A DNA stretch of 64,000 nucleotides from Nymphaea colorata (taxonomy: Eukaryota; Streptophyta; Magnoliopsida; Nymphaeales; Nymphaeaceae), in the NCBI RefSeq assembly GCF_008831285.2, contig NC_045139.1, forward strand, positions 2,302,704 through 2,366,703. Direction: 5' to 3'. The notes below the pieces were generated by a model. The model was not told the origin of the DNA. It was given only the letters and a program-made list of their open reading frames with translations, and searched no databases. A program made the translations under genes and the position numbers. Numbering within the stretch: the stretch's first letter is position 1; each line of letters opens with the position of its first letter. This document shows, one piece after another, positions 1 through 10,400 of this stretch.

Positions 1-365
1 AGTGAAGATATCTTAAACAAATGGGAGAAAGGTATGAAATATGAATTAGTAGTACTACATGAAAACATCTTAAAGGCATGCTCTTTTTAGTCAGAAGACC
101 AGAACAGATGATCACTTATCTGTGCCATTTGATCCGATCAAAAGAACTAAAAATGTGATATCTGCATTAGAATGTACGTACAATTAATATGACAAATATG
201 TGTTACTTTCATTTACTTTATAAGTTCAACTGCATGCATGCATGTGATGCCCCGGTTTGCAAAGATATGAAATGATTTAAAAATCATTTATTGATTGTTT
301 GATTGCATAGCTTAATCTTTATACGCAGGGAGTCATAAATTTGACTTCTTTTGGTTTTCCGGCAG
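1..365 (+). other. intron upstream of the NB-ARC exon of the first TNL gene
   Basis: No coding segment is seen. The stretch is AT-rich and ends in a pyrimidine-rich tract followed by CAG at 363-365, a good 3' splice site. It is best read as the 3' part of the intron that separates TIR and NB-ARC exons in TNL genes. Confidence 0.6.
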
Positions 366-3300
366 ATATGAGGGAAAGCTCATCCAAGTCATCGTAAAGA
401 GGATCTTGACTGAAGTAAACAAGACGTCTCTGTTTGTAGCCAAACATCCGGTAGGACTCGATTGTCGCCTTGCAGATTTGATGGAAGTTTTGGATGTTGA
501 ATCCCAGGATCTTGCCAGAATAGTTGGGATCCATAGCATGGGTGGGATGGGCAAAACGACTCTAGCTAAGGCTGTCTATAACCAAATTTCTTCTCGTTTT
601 GATGCATGCAGCTTCATTTCTAACATCAGGGAAGTAGCAAACCAAGCCTTGGGCCTTATTTCACTCCAAAAACAGTTGCTTTATGATGTTTTCAAAGATG
701 AAAATGTGAAAATAAGCAGTATCAGCGATGGAATTGGCAAAATTATAGAACGAATTCGAGGTAAAAAGGTTTTGCTAGTTCTTGATGACATTGATAATAA
801 ATCTCAACTCGATGCCTTGGCAGGCGACTTGGATTGGTTTTGCTCTGGGTCGAGAATCATCATCACTACCAGATATAAGCATGTATTAAAAGCACCAAGA
901 CTGAAGCACAATGAAGACTATGAGCTTAAGCAGCTAGATTCTACCCAATCTCTCCAGCTTTTCAGTTGGCATGCATTTGGGAAAGAGGTGCCGGATGCCA
1001 AATTTGCAAAGCTATCAAAGGAAGTTGCATCTGCTGCTGCTGGGCTGCCATTAGCGCTTGAAATATTCGGATCACATTTCTTTAATCTGAAAACAGATAA
1101 AGAATGGCAAAGTATGTTGCAAAAGTTGAAAGATGCACAAGACAAAGGTCTTCATGAAACACTGAAAATAAGCTATGATGCCCTTGATACAGATGAAAAG
1201 AAAGTATTTTTGGACATAGCGTGCTTTTTTGTTGGACAACAAAGAGAGCTTCCGACTCTTATGTGGGAAGGTTGTGGCTTCTTCCCAGATATAACGATCA
1301 AAGTCTTAATGCACGAATCTCTAGTTAGTATAAATGATGATACAGGAGAGTTTGAAATGCATGACCACATTAGGGACATGGGAAGAAACATTGTGCAAGC
1401 TGAGAGGAAAGTAGGAAAGTGTAGCAGGTTGTGGAAGGACGATGAAACATTAGATGTATTGCAAAACAAGGGAGTAAGAGTCTATCTCTTCAATTATTAT
1501 TATCAGCTTAATTTGATCTAATTTCTTTTTGGTGAGTTGTTTTAGGCACAGACTACCCTAAAAATTTTTGGCATGAGCGAAACATATTTTTCAAAATTTT
1601 TAGACAGGCCAATTAAAATTTTTGGAAATGTTAACTAGTATACCTTTGTTTTTTAGATTTTATGGAGGCCATGGCCCCTGCCAACCCCATGGCTATGCTC
1701 ATGAACTGTTTCTAGAATATGAAATACATATTTTTCGTTGCAAAACAAACTGATTTTAATGTGAAATGTAGGGAATGGAAAACATTGAAGCCATTCAACT
1801 CTTTTGCGAAAGTCTAGGTGCAGTGGTCGTGGATGCAGAGACTTTTGCAGCAATGCCTCAACTTAGAATGCTCAAGTTGGGAGAAGTGACAATTGAAGGT
1901 GAATATGAACATTTTCCTAGGACTCTCAAATGGTTGGAATGGAGAGCAAAAGATCTGGATTCGTTGTCTGGTGCCCTTCATCTTGAGAATCTTGTTATTC
2001 TTGACTTATCAGGGAGCTCTCTAACTCAATTGTGGAAACCTGCAAGATTTTGCACGAATCAAGGTAAACGAAAAGTCTTTAGGTGTATGTACCAATTTGC
2101 TCATTTATTTTATATTTCTTATTAGCATAATGGCTTATGAGGATCAACATTGAGAACGTTTGGTATCAGCAGTCGGATGAATGGATTTTTTTATTTAATC
2201 AAATATTTTAAAATATTTATTAGTTATTATTTGAACAGAAAATAGAGAAAAACCTCCATACATGAGGTCAACATGTATCATCATCATCATGCTTGGTTTT
2301 TCCAAACTACTAGGAAAATGACGTGTGCAAGATTGACACCAATCTTTTATATACAATGCTATTATGGTACAAGTACAAGACAAACACACAGCACAAGCAG
2401 TCGTTGAATTTAAGTTTCGTTGAATTTTTTTATTTACTGTGCATCTCAAGCTTCAGTTTTTTTTTTCTTTTTTTGGGTTTATGGCTTTTTTTCTTCTTTT
2501 TTTTTTGTGACAAAATAGCATTTTTTTTAGGTGCTTGACAACTTGAAAGTGTTGAACCTCAATCATTGTGAGAACCTCACAGTGTGTCCAGATTTTACGA
2601 GCATGCTACATCTAGAGACACTGGATTTTGGATATTGTGAGAAAATTGTTGAACTTCATCCAACTATTGGGTGTCTCAAGAGCTTGAGGCACTTGTCCTT
2701 GAGAAGATGCAAATCACTGAAGGAATTGCCTCAAGAAATTTGGCAATCAACCTCACTCACAGAGCTTGACCTCACTTATTGCTTTCAATTCACAACTTTA
2801 CCTTCACAGTTGGGGGATTCAAAGTCATTGAAGCAGCAGCTATTACTTGGCTCACTGAAAGTCCTAAAGCTCAGTGGATGTGAAGACTTCACCATTTGCC
2901 CAGATTTTACAAGCATGCCACATTTAGAGGTATTGCATCTTGATTATTGTTATAAATTGAAGAAATTGGATCCATCTATTGGGCAACTTAAGAGTTTGAC
3001 TCACCTGTCTTTGAGGGGCTGCACATCATTAAAGGAACTACCCAAAGAAGTTTGGCAATTGACCTCACTCGAAGAACTTAGCCTCTGTTATTGCTCCAAA
3101 ATTACAAATTTTCCGTCACAGTTGCCAGATTCAAAGTTATTAAATCATCCCTTGCTTGACAAATTGGAAATCCCAGATCTTAGTGGTTGTGACAACATCA
3201 CCATATGTCCGGATTTCAAGACCATGCCACATCTGGAGAAGCTGGATTTCGTAAGTTGTCAAAGGATGATTGAACTCTATCCATCTATTGGGCATCTCAA

Positions 3301-5188
3301 GAACTTGGTTCATTTGGATTTGAGTGGCTGTATATCACTCGAGGCACTACCGCTAGAACTTTGGCAATTGGAGTCACTCGAAAGGCTTGACCTTAGTGTT
3401 TGCTCTCAGATTAAGGCTTTACCATCACAGTTGAGGAATGTGAACTCGTCGAAGCAGATGTTACTTTACAAATTAAAAGTCCTAAATCTCAGTGGATGTG
3501 ACAACCTCACTGTATGTCCCAATTTTAGTAGCACACCACATCTAGACAAATTACAGTTTGGTGGCTGTAAGAAGATGAAGGAACTTCATCCATCTATTGG
3601 GTTTCTCAAGAATTTGACTCACTTGTCTTTGAAAGGATGCATATCAATGAAGAACTTACCTCAAGAAATTTGGCAATTAACCTCACTCGAAGTGCTTGAC
3701 ATGAGTGATTGCACTCAAATTGCAACTTTGCCACCACAATTGGGGTATTTGAAGTCATTAAGGCAGCTCTTCCTTGGTAGAACCAGCATAACAACAATGC
3801 CTGAAGCCATGGGACACTTGAAGCAACTGAAGTACCTGTCTCTACAGCAGTGTTCCTCGCTGAGAGGAATACACAAATCCCTTTGTTCATTGCACAATCT
3901 TGAAGAAGTAGATGCTGCAAACTGTGTGCGTCTTGCATCATTACCCAACTCACTTGGCAACCTGAAGAGCTTGAGGAAGCTTGATTTGAGTTGGACAGCC
4001 ATTGAAGAGCTGCCGGATTCCATTGCATCACTAGAGAAGCTTGAGGTCCTATCTGTTGCTGGTTGCAAACGGCTCAAATTCTTGCCAGCTTCTGCTTCTA
4101 TTGGATCAATGTTGTTAAAGTGGTATGGAGTGTCGTCAACAAATGATGGCAGTTTAGTCAAGGAGTCTTCAGAAAGACAACGCTTCTCTCTCCCTGAATT
4201 CCTCTCTTCCCTTACCGAACTCAATGCAAGTGGCTGTTATGAATTGGAAAGGATAGCAAATGTCTCAAATGCAAAGGAACTAGAAGAACTGAATCTAACC
4301 GGATGCCAAAAGCTTGTTGATGTTCCTAGCATTGAGCAGTTGAAACAGTTAAGGATACTAAAGCTTGGAGGATGTGGAAGCCTTTACAACTCATTCAGGG
4401 AAAGAGTTCAGGTAAATATCTTTTCTATCTTGTCCATTAGCTAGGCTTTCCCTGAGCTGGTAAGAGCAACTTGTGCAACTTGCCAACTTAATGGGCAATC
4501 ACAAATTTCAAACACATGGGAAAGAAGAAACTAAAATTTTCTTTTTCCTCTATCATTATAGTTCAATCCTTAAATATATTCTTTATACAGACTTCAGCAT
4601 TGCCTGTTTTAATTAATATACATATATCCACTGCAAATTAGTGCATATCTATTTACTCTTCTTTAGTTTCAGGAGGCGAACTTTCATAATTTGGTTGACT
4701 TCTCTATCCCTGGAAGCCTTGAAGAGTCGCCGGATGCACAATCGCTCTCATTCTTCCTTCTCAAGTGGTTCGAGACCGGCACCCTGTTCCTGAGATTGAA
4801 TGCATGTGGCCTTGACGGCATCGTTGTTGAAATAGACATCAGGACGGATGACGGGCAGTTGCTCTTTCAAACCTCAGTTCAAGCGAGAGTATGGCGAACC
4901 TATGATTGGTTGCCTCGTGATTGTCTCACCAAAGTCGAGCTCGGCGAGTATGTTAAGCCCATGAGAAATGATGCAGAGAAGAGAAGGAAGATGATGATGC
5001 GTGTGTCCATTGAGGGCCACCTCCTACTGGATGGTTGCTACAGGAGTGAGCTTTATGTTGACCATGATGATATGGGATATTATCCAAACAATCTTACTGC
5101 TGCTAACATCTGGGTGAATTTTGGTGCACCATTTCATCAATATGATGGTTCTGTTGTTGTTTTGTACCTGAATTTTGGTTCACCCTGA
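366..5188 (+). CDS. TIR-NBS-LRR (TNL) disease-resistance protein, 3' part (TIR exon outside window)
   Basis: Intracellular immune receptor of the TNL class. Inferred exons: 366-1473 (NB-ARC), 1772 to about 2063 or 2074 (linker), 2531-4411 (LRR), 4673-5188 (C-terminal domain, TGA stop). The first exon starts after CAG at 363-365 in phase 2, matching the TIR/NB-ARC junction of the neighbouring TNL, so the TIR exon should lie upstream. NB-ARC motifs in order: P-loop MGGMGKTT (538-561), RNBS-A with FISNIRE, kinase-2 LLVLDDID (near 775-795), RNBS-B GSRIIITTR, GLPL (1042-1053), RNBS-D FLDIACFF, MHD (1357-1365). The LRR exon encodes about 627 residues with four tandem modules of 103-104 residues, then ordinary 23-24-residue LRRs. 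The last exon (171 residues, FSIPGSLEES near its start) sits where TNLs carry a C-JID domain; that assignment is inference. No stop interrupts the NB-ARC or LRR exons. The exon 2/3 phase is unresolved (see finding). Confidence 0.88.
2543..3780 (+). repeat. four tandem 103-104-codon LRR super-modules in the first TNL gene
   Basis: Equivalent leucine-rich starts (LKVLNL, LKVLKL, LEIPDL, LKVLNL) occur at 2543, 2855, 3164 and 3473, giving periods of 312, 309 and 309 bp. Each module has about four LRRs and the same landmarks in order: CPDF or CPNF, a HP or YPSIG segment, LP-E-WQ, then LPSQL or LPPQL. In the first three modules a short non-LRR hinge rich in Ser, Lys and Leu joins one module to the next. 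The whole-module period points to duplication of blocks of LRRs. Confidence 0.85.
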
Positions 5189-6168
5189 AACAAGCATTGA
5201 AGCCTAGGAGCTCTAAAAGCCAAGTCCTGCTACTCATCGGCCGCTTTAGCACTCGAATTAGCCAGGCACAGCTCTTGCCAACGTATTAAGTTTTTCCTTT
5301 CGTCATTCACAAGGTACAAAAAAGCTGCTTGAACTTTGAAGGAAGATACATATTGAAGGTGTTTGATCGAAAAGCTGTTCAACTAGTTTTATGGTATAAC
5401 AAATGCAGTGTACTCGAGTTTCAAATCTCTTATTTTGAGGGATTGTGCCAACCTCACAACAAGATCTATAATCCTTAATAGAAGACAACAAAAATGTTTG
5501 AGCCAGAAGACAAAAGCTCATGGTCCCTGCACCCCTTGAGCGAGTGAAACCCACCAGAAGAGTGTTAGAGTGTCTAGGCTTCCCTAATTTCCATGGATCC
5601 AACAATATGAATGCCGCTTCATATTGCCGTCAATGCTTACCTTTCTGGTAGGCTTTAAGGTTTTTATTTATTTTTTATAATTAGTTTAAAATATTTTAAA
5701 ATTACTTTTAAAATAAAAAATGAAAAAATAAGGTGCTATAGGCTGATAATTATTAACTAATTGCGATACACTTTATTGGCAAGCAATTCGATATGGCACC
5801 AACATGAATATTTTGCAGAATTGGCATCAAAGTACTTAAAAAATGTCAAAAAATTGATGATCATTGTTATCTTTAATGATTAAACAAGAACATTGATACA
5901 AGGTGTTGAACCTACCGTTTATTCAGATGAGCACTAGCCCATCTATGCAAGGGCGTGCAAACACAAGTGACAAGCTCCTTGCATCATTTGGGTTTGAGGG
6001 AGCGACATGAATGATATTGCATGTGTCCTGTATGCCATGCTATGTTCTTCATATGCATGCCTTAATTCATGCTGCTAAAAATAAAATATTCAAATGTGAC
6101 TTATACATATTCGTTCTTTATTTTCAATTCATGACAAAGTTGAGCGTGGTCAGCCAACCCTCTCTGAC
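5189..6168. other. 3' UTR and intergenic DNA after the first TNL gene
   Basis: Contains the probable 3' UTR of the TNL gene followed by AT-rich DNA. I see no convincing coding segment, RNA gene or transposon terminus here. Confidence 0.4.
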
Positions 6169-6405
6169 GGCTCCCCCTTGCTACCCTTTGTGGGTAAGGA
6201 AAATGCTTTACCCACGATGGGTAGCCAGGGGGCGTCCCGAGTGGTTCTCCCCTGCTGTCACCAGTGACGCCGTCGACGCCGCCTGTCGGGCGAGGCGGTG
6301 AGAGGCGACGTCGGGGCCGCTGGCAACAGTAGGGGGGAGCCCCAGTGGCTTCTCCCTTGCCGGAGCGGCGCAGCGACAGCAGGGAGAGCATCTGGGGCTC
6401 CCCTT
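6169..6405. repeat. three consecutive GC-rich foldback (inverted-repeat) units
   Basis: A sharply GC-rich island in AT-rich DNA made of three hairpin units of roughly 60-105 bp. Unit 1 (about 6169-6237): GCTACCC (6180-6186) and GTGGGTAA (6190-6197) pair with TTACCCAC (6208-6215) and GGGTAGC (6219-6225). Unit 2 (about 6243-6343): a GGTTCTCCCC arm pairs imperfectly with AGGGGGGAGCCC. Unit 3: GGAGCCCCAG (6336-6345) is the exact reverse complement of CTGGGGCTCC (6392-6401). Each unit opens with a GGYTYYCCC-like arm, so the units may derive from one ancestor. The nature of the element is unknown. Confidence 0.7.
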
Positions 6406-6411
6406 TTGCTC

Positions 6412-6770
6412 TATGGCCTACGATCCTGGTTAGGAATATTAAATTATGCTACAAACTTCATTCCTAATCTTGGCAAATTACTTGCCCCTTTTTATGGCAA
6501 AACTAGCCCAACAGGGAAAAAGAGGCTGAACCAACAAGATTGGATGCTCGTCAAAAGGATCAAAGAACAGGCTGCCTGCCTTATTAATCCCTCCTCACCA
6601 ATGTTTTATCATCTTAGAAGCCGACAGATGTATGAAAGGATGGAGCGGTATATATAAATGAAAACCACAAAAATATGATCCAAGAAGCATGGAAAAGTCA
6701 TGTGCATATCCTAGCGACAAATTCAACCCCCAAAGTCGACCATTGAAGCTTAATGTTGGCCATTGCCGGT
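6412..6770 (+). pseudogene. endogenous caulimovirid (pararetrovirus) RT/RNase H remnant
   Basis: The frame from 6418 reads as the C-terminal 'thumb' region of a caulimovirid reverse transcriptase, including LGILNYA, FIPNLGKLL and the segment from FYGKTS to DWMLVKRIKE. At about 6600 the homology moves to another frame, where an RNase H start follows (EADRCMKGWSGI, then KYDPRS, EKSCAY and DKFNP). The breaks are clear: a frameshift near 6600, an in-frame TGA at 6659-6661 and loss of recognisable homology after about 6770. No coat, movement or protease region is seen. The fit is to Caulimoviridae (badnavirus- or florendovirus-like), not to Ty3/gypsy, judged from memory of family motifs. It is a non-functional fossil. 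Confidence 0.72.
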
Positions 6771-6901
6771 TCGTATGGCTATATTGGCCCAAGTCAGTAA
6801 CACCGAATACCCCATCCCCACCACCCATCCCCGTCATCCTTGCTTTTTCCAGTTAGTCGGAATGCACGTACACATTGAAGGTGGTCGATAAGACAGACGT
6901 C

Positions 6902-7019
6902 TACAGACGGTGGGAAGCTGGTGAATGAGTTCGGTGACGGGGTGGACCTCTTTCCGTGGTTGAGGAAGATGATGGACTCACAGACAGAGGGAGTGTTGAA
7001 GATTTTGGACCCAGAGCCG
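6902..7019 (+). pseudogene. fragment of a CLV1/BAM-type LRR receptor kinase (kinase C-lobe)
   Basis: In the frame running through GGG at 6912 the sequence reads VNEFGDGVDLFPWLRKMMDS and then GVLKILDPEP. This matches the late kinase subdomain of CLAVATA1/BAM receptor kinases, where a GEFGDGVD-like segment, a W-R-K-M helix and V-L-K-x-L-D-P occur in that order. Only about 35-40 residues are preserved; the downstream conserved kinase helix is absent. No upstream kinase motifs are seen, so this is gene debris. Assignment is by recognition of family sequence. Confidence 0.6.
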
Positions 7020-7482
7020 CGCCGATCAGAGGAAAGGGGCGAAATGAATGACGTAGCGAGTGTGCGCCCGTAGCCGCCAAGGTGCTTTCCCGGTGCTTTC
7101 TTTTAAGCAATTTTAATTTTGTTAACTAAAATTGAGTGTATCCAAACAAATTGCGTTCAAGAGATGCGATACAGATGAGGACGGACAATCATTCAAAAGA
7201 AACGAGACAAAAAAAATTGTTTTTAATAGAAAGCTTCAACAGTTGAGGGAAAGATAATTCATCAAGAACAGGACAGAAAAAGGCTACGGATTCAAATGCT
7301 TTGCAAGCTTCAACACCGCGTGACATAAAATATGCAGATGAACCGGGCCCGCGGCACGAGGAGCCGGCGGCCTCATGAGAAGGGCACCTTCTTGTGATCT
7401 CTTCCTTCCAGTAAACCTTCGCCCTGGCATCAAGAAGCTCGACGCCCTTCCTTTATATCTCTTGGTTGAGTGAGGGTGACAA
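7020..7482 (+). promoter_or_regulatory. 5' flank and probable promoter of the second TNL gene
   Basis: No coding segment is evident. A TATA-like CTTTATATCT lies at 7449-7458, only about 25 bp before the first in-frame ATG (7483). If it is used, transcription would begin near that ATG, and the next in-frame ATG at 7543 becomes the likelier start. Confidence 0.35.
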
Positions 7483-10400
7483 TTGCATGTGTGTTGTGAT
7501 CAGGTGTTGGTGATCCTCACCTCTTGGTGGTCTAATAAGAAAATGGTGATATTTGCAGCTTTATTCATAGTCGTGGCCACCATTCTGTTTGGGGCCTTCC
7601 GCCAGCGAATCAAGGATTTCTTGCGGGAAGATGTCCTGGGGACACTTTTAAGGCAACTTTCTGGCAACCAAGGTATTGATGGAGGAACTAGAGGAGACAC
7701 GGAGGCAGGGGAAGAACTGGAGCCATTAACACCTTTATCATCTTCATCAACAACTAGGGGCTTCGAGTTCGAAGTGTTTCTCAGCTTCAGAGGTGAAGAC
7801 ACCCGGAAGGGTTTCACTGGGCATCTCTATGAGGGCCTTGAACTGCGTGGTGTTTCCACCTTCATGGACAGCGACAAGCTGGAAAGAGGGGAGGATATCA
7901 ACAAGCTGTTTGAATACATAGAAAGATCCAAGATCTGCATCCCCATCTTCTCCAAACGCTACGCAGATTCGACGTGGTGCTTGAAAGAGGTCACCAAAAG
8001 CGTGGAGTGTGGGAAGGAGATAGTTCCGGTCTTCTTTGGCGTGGAACCTTCCGATGTTCGTTACCAGAACGGCCCGTTCAAATATGCGTTTGAGAAACAT
8101 GAATCCAACAAGAAGCTGAACCAAGAGGAAGTGAGGAAATGGAGGAGAGCACTGAAGAAAGTCGGAAATCTTTTTGGGTTCAATCTGAAGAACATGAATT
8201 GGTAGATGTTGTTCTCTCTCTTTCTCCCTCTAAAATTTTAACTTGTCAATTACCTCCATGGATTTCCCGTTAAAAAACGTCCAAGACTTTGAAGCATGAC
8301 CTGCTCTAGCTCTTGTCAGCCAAAGAAAATAAACTGGCTGGGGGTTTTTGCTGTAGCCAGTTTTTCATCGACCTCCCTATGGAATTGATCCCCGATACAA
8401 CTCTAATGCACCTCAACCCCAAAATTTATCTTAGGTATTTTTTTTCTCAAGTCTTTGGCTATAATTCAAATCAATCTTTCAGCTTTCAAGTTTTCCGAGT
8501 TAATTCTTCACTTTTACTTTATCTTGGGCAACTCCATCTTTAGGTTGTAAATGGTTGCGGGGTGTTGATTCTCAAATCCCAGTTGATCTGAGATATTGGG
8601 ATCTAGATCCTAGGACTTCAAATCCTGGATCTTTAGCGAAAATCTCAATCCTCTGTTTTAACGTTAGACAGATCACACAATGGTTTGCATATTTAAATCC
8701 ATGGCTCTCAAGTCAAAACCCCTCCATATGACTAGAGATCCATGGAATTAGGAAATAATGGAGATCTTAATTCTATGCTTTACAAGTACCGACCAATTGG
8801 CTATAGCCATGGATTTATCACCCATGTTAAATCAAACTCTTAAACTTAGATCTGCAGTACTCGGATGCCCTTTTGGAGTTACTAACAGAAACTCTCAAAT
8901 ATAACCAAAAAAGGTAACTTTATCCTGGATGTGTGGATGACTTTAGAAGTTTAGATAAACATGAAAAGGAGATCATGGCTTTGACTATATATATATATAT
9001 AAGCGAAAGTATATGACGATTTCTAATAAAAAGTAACTAGATGGATGGTAATATAAGATATTTATGATGGAGAATACAACAATCAACAAAAAATCATGTT
9101 CATTCTAATTCATGAATCAGATTTTATGAGGAATTTAAAAGTTCAAAATTAGCTATCTATTAGCTTATAAAATCCTGATTACAAATTAAGAAAAGATGAT
9201 TTTTTATCTTGTTTGCAAGTTTTCTGGCAATGAAATCACATCTAATTATGTGTTATTGATTTATTAAAAAAATGCCTGTAAACAGTAAATACTTACTCCT
9301 TATTTATTAAAGCATATCTAAGGGCTAACTAGCCTTTTCCCCCCACTAACCAGCTTAAGTTAAGCATATATATTTTGTTAGGTTATGTGGAAGGAAGTAT
9401 ACTGAAGAATGGGCATCGACTATTTTTATAAATAAGAGGATATATTTGAAAAACTGCATAAGTAAATAAATGATGAATTATAAAATAGTTAAAAAGTTGA
9501 TGACTATATATTATGAGAAAATTAGCCTCCTAATGCTAACGAATCAATAAATAGTTCTAGTGCAGCCTGCAATGGTGCGCTCCTTCAATGCCAATGTTAT
9601 CAGAAACGGCCAATTTGAATCCAACAGTTACAAACCAATTTTATTTGCTGGCTGGCCCATCCAAGAGCACCGACTTCTATCTCTAGATAACTTTTTTAAT
9701 ATTTTTTTATTTTAATAATTTTCATATATTTATTTCAAAGACTAATGTTTTGATATCTCAGATAAATCAGCCAAATCACTGCTACTTGGATAATTAGATT
9801 GATTTTTATTACACTCATGCACTATATTTATTTTTGATCCATTGTATTCCTAAAGAAACATAGTAAGTTCATGTCATTTTTGCTGTTGTTTACAGTTTGT
9901 CATGCATACGTTAACTTGCAGGGATGAGGCAGAGCTAAAGCGCGCGATAATTAAGCGAGTGTTAAACAAAGTAAACAAGAAGCCCCTTGAAGTTGCAAAG
10001 CATCCAGTTGGAATTGAAACTCGCATTGGATATGTGAGGAAAATGTTAGAGAATGTAGACACTAATGGTGTTCTTGTGCTTGGAATCCACGGTATGGGGG
10101 GACTTGGAAAAACAACTATTGCCAAGGCTGTTTACAATGACTTAATGGAAGGGTTCAATGGTGCCAGTTGTTTTCTTTCAAATATTAGGGAAAAATCTGC
10201 ACAACCCAGTGGACTAGTTGCCTTACAAGAGCAGTTGATCAGTGATGTTTTGATGGTGCAAGATATACCCTTGAGTGATGTTGCACAAGGAAAAGTTTTG
10301 ATCAAAGAAAGGGCCAATCGTAAGGGAGTATTGCTTATCTTAGATGACGTTGATTCCATAGAACAGCTTGATGCATTGGCTGGTGGGAGAGATTGGTTTG

